Positions 42,373-50,992 are shown, numbered from the stretch's first letter. The stretch: DNA of 64,000 nucleotides from Litorivicinus sp. (GCA_028339155.1 JAOLBK010000007.1:62001-126000); one strand, 5' to 3'. The notes: generated by a model from the letters alone, not told the origin. Translations and numbers: made by a program.

Positions 42373-43341
42373 ATGACAAACATGAAAATTGACGCCGCCC
42401 CAGCCAATATCCATTGGGGTTATTTTGACGCACAACTGGCTCCTGTCGCTGAAATCGAGTCAGGCAGCACGGTCGTCATCGAAACCCTCCCCGCAGCTTT
42501 CCCTGAGGATTTGCCAGCAGACACAAGTCTTCTCACGCCAGACCATATCAAAGCCCTAAAAGAAGTGCGTCTGGGCGGTCCAAGTGATCGGTTTGTGAAC
42601 GGGCCAATCGGGCCTCACATGTTAACGGGGCCGATCTATGTCAAAAATGCGAAACCCGGTGATGTATTGCAAGTCGACATCCTCGATATTGAATTAAAAC
42701 AGGATTGGGGATTTTCTGCGATCCTACCAAATCTCGGAACGCTACCCGATGAATTCACTAACTATCAAAGAAAGCACACCCTAATAGATAGGCAAAGCAA
42801 AACTGGTAAATGTCCCTGGGGATCAGTTGTAGACCTCGACCCGTTCTTCGGGATTATGGCAGTTGCACCTCCCCCTGAATGGGGTCCCGTCGGCACACCC
42901 GAGCCCCGAGCATTCGGCGGGAATATGGATAACAAAGATCTGAGGCCCGGAACAACACTTTATTTACCCATTTTTGCCGAAGGGGCTCTATTTTCTGTAG
43001 GTGACGGGCACGGGAAACAAGGACATGGTGAAGTTTGTATCACCGCACTAGAGACCGCACTTACCGGAACATTTCGCCTGACTGTTCGTAAAGATCTCGA
43101 AATTGCCATGCCCTACGCAGAGACGGAAGACTGGTTCTTAGCGATGGGATTCAATATGAGCCTCGATGAAGCCGCCAAACAAGCGGTTCGCGAGATGCTG
43201 AAAATCGTGCAAGCCAACACAAGCATGGATCGAGACGACGCCTACATGTTGTTAAGCATGGTTGCTGACCTGCACGTCACACAACTTGTCGACATAAACA
43301 AAGGGGTTCATATGATTTTAGAGAAGAAATATCTGCCTTAG
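42373..43341 (+). CDS. Acetamidase/formamidase family amidohydrolase
   Basis: GPIYVKNAKPGDVLQVDILDIEL; GGNMDNKDLRPGTTLYLPIFAEGALFSVGDGHGKQGHGEVCITALE. Confidence 0.9.
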   Translation: MTNMKIDAAPANIHWGYFDAQLAPVAEIESGSTVVIETLPAAFPEDLPADTSLLTPDHIKALKEVRLGGPSDRFVNGPIGPHMLTGPIYVKNAKPGDVLQVDILDIELKQDWGFSAILPNLGTLPDEFTNYQRKHTLIDRQSKTGKCPWGSVVDLDPFFGIMAVAPPPEWGPVGTPEPRAFGGNMDNKDLRPGTTLYLPIFAEGALFSVGDGHGKQGHGEVCITALETALTGTFRLTVRKDLEIAMPYAETEDWFLAMGFNMSLDEAAKQAVREMLKIVQANTSMDRDDAYMLLSMVADLHVTQLVDINKGVHMILEKKYLP

Positions 43342-43357
43342 TCGCTGCCACGGCTCG

Positions 43358-43390
43358 GTTGGCTCAAGCCCGACTGGGTGAAGAGCCAAC
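43358..43390. terminator. Long hairpin after the amidase gene (possible operon end)
   Basis: GTTGGCTC...GAGCCAAC 8-bp perfect arms with nested CCC-gact-GGG; no clear T-run, so intrinsic termination is uncertain. Confidence 0.35.
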
Positions 43391-43497
43391 TTATTCAATC
43401 AGTAAAAACTGAAAAATTCGGTTAGCACATTCTGTAGCACACCGATTTTTTATTTATATAAGCTACTGTATTTACAGAGGATATTTTGCAATACGCC

Positions 43498-43543
43498 ATT
43501 GAAAATCCTCGTGTCGGCGGTTCGATTCCGTCTCTGGCCACCA
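43498..43543 (+). repeat. Duplicated 3' end of tRNA-Phe (candidate att site of the island)
   Basis: 44/46 identity to 34571-34616; the two differences form a compensatory T-stem pair. Confidence 0.85.
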
Positions 43544-43702
43544 CTCAAATCAGAGTATTACACATAACCCATTGAACTATCTGCAAATACGTTTTTAAAA
43601 GCATTATAGGTACAACAAATGAGTGCACAAATTGATGCCCCGAAGTACACCTATCTCAAACGCGGTGTACATTAACTGCTCACATGATTTTTTTGAGGCT
43701 GA

Positions 43703-44455
43703 ATGCTCCTTAGTATGATCTATCTTCATAAAATTTTGCCCCTACTGATATCACCTCTGGGGCTAATAGTTGGGCTAATGGTGCTGAGCCTCGTTCTTCG
43801 TCGCCTATGGCCAACATGCCTCGCGCTTTTCACAACGCTTTTCTGTTCATTCTCCGTGACCGCAGACCTAATATGGAATGGGTTGGAATCGGACTATCCA
43901 TACAAATCGATAGAACAAGCCGATAAGCGTGATGCTGTATTGGTATTGAGTGGAATGCTCAGTGGATTTAAAACAGAACATGGTTTCGTAACCCAGTGGA
44001 AGGACCCAGATAGATTCTTTGCAGGCATTGATTTAGTTAAATCAGGGAAGTCTGATCGCATCATTTTCACACGCGGACTTTTGCCATGGGCTGATGGGCC
44101 TCCAGAAGGCGAATTATTGCGGTTAAAGGCGATTGAATTGGGCGTCAAAGAATCGCAAATCTACCTAACAGATGTGGCGGTAAATACAGCTGATGAAGCC
44201 AAAGCAACAAAGAAGTTGATGGAGCAAAAAGGGTTGCAAAATATTTTACTGGTAACGTCGAGTTTTCACATGCCCAGATCAAAGCGGCTATTCGATAAAG
44301 CTGGAATAAAGAGCGAAGCATATCCAACAGACTTCAGGGCTAAGCAACATCTTTCTTGGTTACACTTTATCCCTAGCGCCGAAGCATTTAAAGATACTTC
44401 ATCAGGCATTAGGGAATACATTGGTCGGCTTTATTATTGGATAAAATATTCTTAA
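43703..44455 (+). CDS. YdcF/ElyC-like DUF218 family membrane protein
   Basis: AVLVLSGMLSG...ADEAKATKKLMEQKGLQNILLVTSSFHMPRSKRLF; two N-terminal TM segments. Confidence 0.8.
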   Translation: MLLSMIYLHKILPLLISPLGLIVGLMVLSLVLRRLWPTCLALFTTLFCSFSVTADLIWNGLESDYPYKSIEQADKRDAVLVLSGMLSGFKTEHGFVTQWKDPDRFFAGIDLVKSGKSDRIIFTRGLLPWADGPPEGELLRLKAIELGVKESQIYLTDVAVNTADEAKATKKLMEQKGLQNILLVTSSFHMPRSKRLFDKAGIKSEAYPTDFRAKQHLSWLHFIPSAEAFKDTSSGIREYIGRLYYWIKYS

Positions 44456-44626
44456 GTATCTTTACCAACCAATAGATTTTTCTATAGCTCTAGAGAAGCA
44501 CCGCTAAACGTTGCCGTCCCATAATTAAAAAATGTTCTAATGATGGCTGAGGTCTAATATTTATGGCGCCGTCTGAGCACTCCCAGTAACATAAATAAAC
44601 ACTCATAAAACGTGGGCACAATCGTG

Positions 44627-44932
44627 ATGATCAAGCAGCACCAATGCTTTTGCGTACTAATTTTTCTTATCCTTTCAAGCCTAAGCGGTTGCGCCGGCGT
44701 TAAGAAAAATATGGAGGGCTGGATGGGCGCTTCTGAGTTCAGTTTATTCGAACAATTAGGGATGCCTTACCAATCAATCAGCAGCAACTCTAGGCAAGTA
44801 CATTTTTGGCGCAGATCCGATGATAAGGATTCATGCATAGACAAGTTTACCGTCAGAAATACCCAGATTATTGGTTACTACTCAAACTGTGGAATCTGGG
44901 GTGGATTATCAGCACCCAAAAATAAAAAATAA
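44627..44932 (+). CDS. Small lipoprotein of unknown function
   Basis: MIKQHQCFCVLIFLILSSLSGCAG: hydrophobic signal + LSGC lipobox. Confidence 0.6.
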   Translation: MIKQHQCFCVLIFLILSSLSGCAGVKKNMEGWMGASEFSLFEQLGMPYQSISSNSRQVHFWRRSDDKDSCIDKFTVRNTQIIGYYSNCGIWGGLSAPKNKK

Positions 44933-45056
44933 AAAATAAAATAGTTTTTTGGCCGTGGCTTTAATCATGATTTTTTTATAAAGGCATCTATTTAAATATG
45001 CTAAGTCCCTGTCAGCTAGACTAGACTAGTGTTTTACTTTTTAAGATTGAACTTAA

Positions 45057-45878
45057 ATGTTGTCAACCATAGAGCTTTTAGAACATGTAGGAGCATACGC
45101 TCAAGAATGCGACATTCGGGTCGAAGACGTTCGTGGACAAATAGCTTTAGGTCATGCCTATGTCATTACCGAAGGTTCAGCCCTTTTTTTAGACCGCGGC
45201 TATTTAACAAGCGGACATGTTGCAACGCAAACCTTTGTAAAAGGTGATCCCATTGGATTCGCCGAAATTATTTCTAAGCAAATCGAAGATTTTGAATTCA
45301 AAACAATTAAACCAATCTCATTAGTGCAAGTTGATGGCGATCGTATCCGCAAAGAAGTCGACAAGGCTGGATTCCTGGCGAAAGAAATAATTCGATACAG
45401 TGTCGCTCGCATTTTTGGCCGTGAACGAGGCCGTCTCAACGCTATTTTTGAAGACCGTTTGCTGGCAAAGTATAGAAACGAGTTGATTCCCATCCGTTAT
45501 AAAAAAGGGGACACTATTTTCAACTGGGATTCACACGCGGGGGCAATGTTCTTCATTGAAAAAGGCTCTATAGACCTTCGAACGATGCGCGGCAAAAATT
45601 TGGCAACCCTTGACGTAACAGAGTGCTTCGGTGAGAGCTCTCTCATCTCGGGTAGACGACGGAGTTTGCAGGCCGTAGCAAAATCGGACTGCTCGCTTCT
45701 TAGATTAGAAGAAGATGCAATCCAGCCCGCGATGGAGAAAGAGCACCCATTGGTCAAGCTCGCTCTCGCGCAGGTCCTCAAGCGGATTCATCTTATGAAC
45801 CAACTAAGGCTCATAAAAAGTGGTGACGGTGTTTTCGAAATTTCAGTGGATATAGAAGATTCCGAGCTAGAAGCCTAA
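45057..45878 (+). CDS. Protein with cyclic-nucleotide-binding-like domain(s), no HTH seen
   Basis: YKKGDTIFNWDSHAGAMFFIEKGSIDLRTMRGKNLATLDVTECFGESSLISGRRRSLQAVAKSDCSLLRLEED is a cNMP-binding fold; N-terminal half may be a second, degenerate one. Confidence 0.6.
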   Translation: MLSTIELLEHVGAYAQECDIRVEDVRGQIALGHAYVITEGSALFLDRGYLTSGHVATQTFVKGDPIGFAEIISKQIEDFEFKTIKPISLVQVDGDRIRKEVDKAGFLAKEIIRYSVARIFGRERGRLNAIFEDRLLAKYRNELIPIRYKKGDTIFNWDSHAGAMFFIEKGSIDLRTMRGKNLATLDVTECFGESSLISGRRRSLQAVAKSDCSLLRLEEDAIQPAMEKEHPLVKLALAQVLKRIHLMNQLRLIKSGDGVFEISVDIEDSELEA

Positions 45879-45934
45879 ATTGCGTTCACGCCAAAAAGAG
45901 GCGGGGGCGCTGGCACAAGAATAAATGCAGTCAC

Positions 45935-46066
45935 TTATTTAGTGGGTACTTTTGTTGTTTTATCCGCGACAAGGTTCCGCTTCAACAAGTTAGCAACTGC
46001 TTTCGGATTTTCCTTAATCTGCTTTTGCAGCTTTAAAAAAGCTTTAATTCGATCATTGTCTGCCAA
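45935..46066 (-). CDS. Possible 43-aa small protein (TTG start)
   Basis: MADNDRIKAFLKLQKQIKENPKAVANLLKRNLVADKTTKVPTK, preceded by GGGAG at SD distance. Confidence 0.35.
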   Translation of the reverse strand: MADNDRIKAFLKLQKQIKENPKAVANLLKRNLVADKTTKVPTK

Positions 46067-46340
46067 TTGAGACTCCCTGCTCTCAAAATAGTCATCACTC
46101 TCGCTTCACCGTGCCAAAGCAAATAGCCTCTGACATCGATCATTAACTAAATTGGCTGTCTTCCCACGCTTTTTAGACCTAAACCTGAGCGGCCACTCAA
46201 ATAGGAGGATAAAAAAGCAAAGTATCCAAAAAAATCTAAAGAATAGATAACGTAATTGAGAAAATTACTGAATTTCGCGTATCAAAAACACCCTACTCCA
46301 CAAACCCAGCCATGCGCTCAACTTACTGAACAGATCCTAA

Positions 46341-46985
46341 TTACAAATAGTTTTTGGGCGATTTTTTCTCCAACGGTTCACTATCGTTGGCTTCGAGAAA
46401 ATCAGCCATTCCATGATTCGCCTCACTATGACCCATTTCATCCGCTCTAACTGCAATAATAACGTCTTTTAGCGTTGCCTCCGGGGACAAGGAGTAATAG
46501 TCAATAGCTATAATGGGTGCAAGCACATTCGGGATTTTACCGCTCTCCACCTCATCCAGGTACTGCGTATAGCTTATGACGGCTTGCTCTTCAAAATATC
46601 CAACCATCCGGTGAGCAATTTTTGGAAAAAAAATGTAGAGAACGAAATAGAAATTCCAAAATACCGCTTGAGCGATCAACACTAGGTAACGCTCAGCCGT
46701 ATTTGGCCTCGCGATTTCCATGAAAATCATTAGATGCATGCGCTCATTTTCTGCTTCTTCCAAAAGCGTGTGAATCCAACCGCGCGAATCATGCTTCATA
46801 CCTCTTAAACTTCTCAGATGCTGCCACATGCCGGCAACCATTCCTGGCACTCCAGCAACCGTTTCAAGGACCACCGCACGATGTCCGTATCGTTTCGCAA
46901 AAAAAGTATCTGCAAAGAAACGCAACATCAAAGTCAGGGTCAAAGCAATTCGATCAGACATGTTTGAAGGTTTTCGATGCATCAT
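46341..46985 (-). CDS. Alternative oxidase (di-iron ubiquinol oxidase, AOX)
   Basis: Ligand motifs LETVAG, LLEEAENERMHL, YFEEQAVISY, RADEMGHSEANH. Confidence 0.9.
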   Translation of the reverse strand: MMHRKPSNMSDRIALTLTLMLRFFADTFFAKRYGHRAVVLETVAGVPGMVAGMWQHLRSLRGMKHDSRGWIHTLLEEAENERMHLMIFMEIARPNTAERYLVLIAQAVFWNFYFVLYIFFPKIAHRMVGYFEEQAVISYTQYLDEVESGKIPNVLAPIIAIDYYSLSPEATLKDVIIAVRADEMGHSEANHGMADFLEANDSEPLEKKSPKNYL

Positions 46986-47019
46986 ATTAAAATCGCCTGC
47001 TTTGTGGAAATGCGCTCAA

Positions 47020-47035
47020 AAAATAACGTTATTTT
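47020..47035. promoter_or_regulatory. 16-bp perfect palindrome upstream of AOX
   Basis: AAAATAACGTTATTTT, 34 bp upstream of the AOX start. Confidence 0.4.
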
Positions 47036-47139
47036 CAAAAAATATACCAGCATTGATCTGTAAAAACTGATTTTGGCATCATCACCCATCAAATCCAAGC
47101 CGGATCTGCATTAAAAGGTAACGATTCTTATTGCTCAGT

Positions 47140-47844
47140 TTAATGACCATTGCCACGGAGAAAATCCGTTAGGCTGGGAACTTCAAAATCAGGTTTAATT
47201 GGCAATCTGTCGCGAATAGCAGCTCCACGATTCAACCATACTGTGGTAAAACCAAACTGACCTGCGCCTGCGATATCCCATCCATTTGATGAAAAAAATA
47301 ACACCTTACTGGGATCGGTAATTAAAAATCGATCTATTACCATCTGATACGTTTGAGGACTTGTTTTAAATACACCCACAGCATCAGCAGACAACACTGC
47401 ATCAAAGAATTGATTAAATTCTGATCCTTGAATAGCAGAATTCAACATATCGCTGGAGCCATTTGATAAAATTGCAAAGTAGGCGGACTCGCGCACAGAC
47501 CTCAAGGTACTTAAAGCAGTTGGTACTTCGGCAAAAGCGGGCAACGACAAATAAATCTTAAGTAATGGACCCCGCCATTTATCAGAATCCAACTGATGAA
47601 ATTCCAAAGCATAATCGAGCGCATCTTGTGTGACCTGCCAAAATGATCGCCACGGTGACTGCATCAATGAACAAACCCAGGAATACTCGAGCTGCTTCTG
47701 CCGCCATAAATTAGAAAGATCAGGCCAGACTGGGCCGAGATCATTTGCTAATTTTTCTGCAGCAGCATTTACATCAAATAAAGTCCCATACGCGTCGAAA
47801 ACAAATGCTCTGAATTGTGAGAGTTCTAGCACCTGGTTTGTCAT
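47140..47844 (-). CDS. L-2-haloacid dehalogenase (type II, HAD superfamily)
   Basis: FRAFVFDAYGTLFDVNAAAEKL; ILSNGSSDML; VLFFSSNGWDIAGAGQFGFTTVWLNR. Start at MTNQVLEL with GGGGG SD. Confidence 0.85.
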   Translation of the reverse strand: MTNQVLELSQFRAFVFDAYGTLFDVNAAAEKLANDLGPVWPDLSNLWRQKQLEYSWVCSLMQSPWRSFWQVTQDALDYALEFHQLDSDKWRGPLLKIYLSLPAFAEVPTALSTLRSVRESAYFAILSNGSSDMLNSAIQGSEFNQFFDAVLSADAVGVFKTSPQTYQMVIDRFLITDPSKVLFFSSNGWDIAGAGQFGFTTVWLNRGAAIRDRLPIKPDFEVPSLTDFLRGNGH

Positions 47845-47897
47845 GGCAATCCCCCTTCTCAAGTTTTTTTCAAAAAATTCTTACCAGTGGCGTGCGT

Positions 47898-47914
47898 TTG
47901 CGCGAATAGCGCAA
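47898..47914. promoter_or_regulatory. Inverted repeat upstream of haloacid dehalogenase
   Basis: TTGCGC-gaata-GCGCAA perfect 6-bp arms. Confidence 0.3.
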
Positions 47915-48009
47915 GAGCATTCAGTCTTAATTCGCTCAAATGATTGAAATGTTGTTGAATTATCCACTAGCATGCAATGATCTTTAATGCTTTAAAAGGA
48001 TAAATACTT

Positions 48010-48294
48010 GTGCGCACTTGCTCTGTTTGCGATTCTGAAATAGATAAGACAACGGCCTATACCGTTTCCGGTGAACAAAAGCCCCAAGGGCGTCGATGCG
48101 TCAATTGTGTGGATAGCACCAAAAAGGTGGTGAGCACTCCTGTTCAAGTGGCCCCTACGCCGACAACCAAGGCAGATATCGCCACACAGACTGATGCATC
48201 CGGTCATGACCAAAAGGCCAATGGAGGTAACTCCAAGCTACTTTATATTGGTGCAGCAATCGCAGTGATCGTCGTACTGTGGGCCTTACGGTAG
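48010..48294 (+). CDS. Small tail-anchored protein with N-terminal zinc-ribbon-like Cys pairs (unknown)
   Basis: RTCSVCDSEID...RRCVNCVDS, Pro/Thr/Ala linker, C-terminal LLYIGAAIAVIVVLWALR TM. Confidence 0.55.
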   Translation: MRTCSVCDSEIDKTTAYTVSGEQKPQGRRCVNCVDSTKKVVSTPVQVAPTPTTKADIATQTDASGHDQKANGGNSKLLYIGAAIAVIVVLWALR

Positions 48295-48367
48295 TCTCAA
48301 TTTAGTCCCTGAGAGCAAACAGGGGGCATCGACAAAAATTACGAGAATTGCTTTCCTTCAAAGCCGA

Positions 48368-49145
48368 CTAAACTCTAGGTGTGTCGGGGCAGTCTAGACT
48401 ATCTAGCCAGCCTTCAAGCTCAGCGGCAACGGGCTTCTCATGCTCGCCTAAAAAGCTAAGCACACGCCGGGCTGTCATAGTTACGATTCGTTCTTCCGGA
48501 AAATCAACTGCCCTGATTCGACTGAGCGCAGCCTCAACGTTTCCAATACTGTAGTGCACGTGTGAGTCGCTTGATAGCACCACTTTCCAATCCAGCCGAT
48601 GGACAGTTTCGAGAATTTTCATGCACTGAGGTTCACTGCCTGATCGCGAACTCAAAAAGGATCAATTATTGATTTCAATCAGCACGTTATGGTCCCAAGC
48701 AGCACGCACAACCTCTTCGATATGAATCGGATAATTTGGCTTACCTGGATGGTCCAGTATTTGAATCTTTCCTGATTCAATTGCTTGGATCGCCGCCACA
48801 GTGTGCGTATTGATGTCTGCTGGAGTAAAAACGGGCTCGTGAAAACTCGCAATTCCAAAATCCATAAATTGCATCAATGTATCGGTTACATCAAGAACTT
48901 TTGGCCCTGGGAGAATATTCGCCTCGACACGACGTAACATCGCCACACCGTAATTTATACGAGGTAAAATAAGTATATTTCCGAATATGCCAAGGATGCG
49001 GAGAATCCGGCATTTCGGGTCCATGATCAGTGATACTGAACAACGGTAAGCCCTTCTCAGATGCTTCTCGAAAATATTCATCAATAGTGGAATATGCGTG
49101 GGTGCTTGCAACCGTGTGTGCATGAGTGTCCGTCAAATGCCGCAT
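48368..49145 (-). pseudogene. Disrupted PHP-domain phosphatase (YcdX-like)
   Basis: Frame 1: [51 protein letters not shown]; frameshift near 48990; then [21 protein letters not shown]...VLIEINN, in-frame TGA at 48659-48661, then SFLSSRSGSEPQC...LSSDSHVHYSIG. Confidence 0.85.
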
Positions 49146-49218
49146 AGCTCTATCTTCGAATTATTTTTATATTGTATAAAGGCCTTATGATAGAGCCCTT
49201 ACGCTAGGTAAATACAAG

Positions 49219-50022
49219 TTGAAAGCCAAAGCCATCTCATATGCTGAAGATTGGATGCCCCTTCCGCAGCGATCATTGATCAAAACTATGGAATTCTTTA
49301 GCGGCCGTGGTCACTTGACTAAGCGCTATCGCAAATTTCAAAGCACCTCCAATCAGTTCATAGGGCAAGATGCATGGGACTTGGCACTGGACCACCTTGG
49401 CGTGCGAGGAAACTCTACAGAGACACTAGTGGTGCCCAAGCGTCGATCTGGAAAAGGCCTTTTGCTGGTAGCCAATCATCCATTTGGAATATTAGACGGA
49501 GTGACCTTGGCCTGGATCGCTTCCCGTATCGACCCAAATTTTAGGGTGATCGCCAACAGGATATTGCGTCAAGAGCCTTCCCTAAATCCCAACATCTTAC
49601 CAATCGAATTCAGACCTGGCCGAGAAGCAACTAAGCTCAACGTCGGTACCCGCCGAAAAGCGATCGAGATACTGCGCTCCGGTGGAGTTCTGGCATTATT
49701 TCCAGCCGGAGCAGTATCTTGGTCACCCGAGCCAGGTGTCGCTGCTCGGGACGATATTTGGAAACCGTTAGTTGGTAGACTTATCAAGGCATCTAGTACG
49801 GATGTGCTTCCAATTCGTTTTAACGGGGCTAATTCAAAACTTTTTCAACAAGCCTCACGAATCTCGTTAACCTTACGCTTAGGTCTTTACATGCACGAAG
49901 TTTGTAGAAGAATTGATAACCCGATTGACTTCATATTAGCCCCAGCTATTCCATTTGAAGAGATTCCAGATTTACCTGACCAAGAACTCGCCAATTGGCT
50001 TCGAAACCAAGTCATTCGTTAG
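49219..50022 (+). CDS. PlsC-like 1-acyl-glycerol-3-phosphate acyltransferase family protein (TTG start)
   Basis: LLLVANHPFGILDGVTLAWI (acyltransferase H-X4-D motif); ALFPAGAVSW. Confidence 0.8.
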   Translation: MKAKAISYAEDWMPLPQRSLIKTMEFFSGRGHLTKRYRKFQSTSNQFIGQDAWDLALDHLGVRGNSTETLVVPKRRSGKGLLLVANHPFGILDGVTLAWIASRIDPNFRVIANRILRQEPSLNPNILPIEFRPGREATKLNVGTRRKAIEILRSGGVLALFPAGAVSWSPEPGVAARDDIWKPLVGRLIKASSTDVLPIRFNGANSKLFQQASRISLTLRLGLYMHEVCRRIDNPIDFILAPAIPFEEIPDLPDQELANWLRNQVIR

Positions 50023-50044
50023 GCGCGGGGTAATGGAATCAATT

Positions 50045-50862
50045 CTACTTCTTCAGGCACTCCAGAAAATCAACCGCTTTCCTAGTCATCCTTGGCTTAT
50101 TCAATCCGCTCAACTGAAGTTGACACGAAATTCCACCACAAGTGGCGAAGTCCATCCAATGGCTCGCCGCCAACAACCGAATACCACGACCAGGCGCCAA
50201 AACAAGTAACTCAGACTCCGGGTAAATAATCCCATCAACTACAATCGGTCCATTCATACTGGAGAGAGCACGCTCTTCAACTGAGGCTGGAGCCTCGATC
50301 TCCCCACCCTGAAAAAGCTCAAGATCCACACAAAGAGTTTCACTCGGAAAGCCCACCGCGCTCTTCAAACCATGCCACTCTCCCATCAAAAACCGTCCAC
50401 AGAAGCCAACATCCGAAAAGACCGGGAGCATCCCTTTCTCAAAATGAAAAAAGTCCAGGGAACACCCCCCCATTTCGGTCGGCAAAGCCACCCAACTCTG
50501 AATACCGCACAATTTACCTATCGGTTGGTGAGAAAATGCATCCGACCGTTCCGAGTGAACGACCCCTGCCCTGCCCCTGCAAGCATTAAACTAACTGCCC
50601 CTAGCCGACAAATCACGCTGGAGCCCAAGCTATCACGATGCTGAATTTGCCCTTCGAACAAATAACTCAGGGAGACAAGCCCAATATGCGGTTGCGGCCG
50701 AACATCTAGCCCGATGCCAGCCAGTAATTGACTAGGGCCAAACTGGTCCCAGAACACAAAAGGGCCAACACTTCGGCGCTCTATTGATGGCCACGCCTGC
50801 TTCACTTTTAAGTTACCGATATCCGATGTGCGCGGGACGACCTTCGTAATGACTGAATTCAT
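50045..50862 (-). pseudogene. Pirin family protein, split by a frameshift
   Basis: N-half: RRSVGPFVFWDQFGPSQLLAGIGLDVRPQPHIGLVSLSYLFEGQIQHRDSLGS; C-half in another frame: CGIQSWVALPTEMGG...EERALSSMNGPIVVDGI. Confidence 0.8.
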
Positions 50863-50992
50863 AAATACTTATTTTTATGATGTTGGTGGCTAGTTAATCT
50901 CAAAAACAGATCAGCTCCGACATAAGTTTCATTCCGTTTTGGAAGAGTTAGAATTGCTTTTCTTTGTTGTAGAAGCGGCGTATCGTCTCGCG

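Noticed and set aside
43498-43543. Second functional tRNA-Phe gene
   Set aside because: No acceptor 5' strand or D-arm in place; only the anticodon-loop-to-CCA part is present.
44919-44944. AAAAAT-type simple repeat as a phase-variation tract
   Set aside because: Short, imperfect and mostly outside coding sequence.
48659-48661. In-frame TGA as selenocysteine or recoding site in the PHP gene
   Set aside because: The equivalent position is Ser in the known family and the same gene has an independent frameshift; decay is simpler.
50505-50530. Programmed frameshift in pirin
   Set aside because: No slippery heptamer or downstream structure evident; pirins are not known to use recoding.
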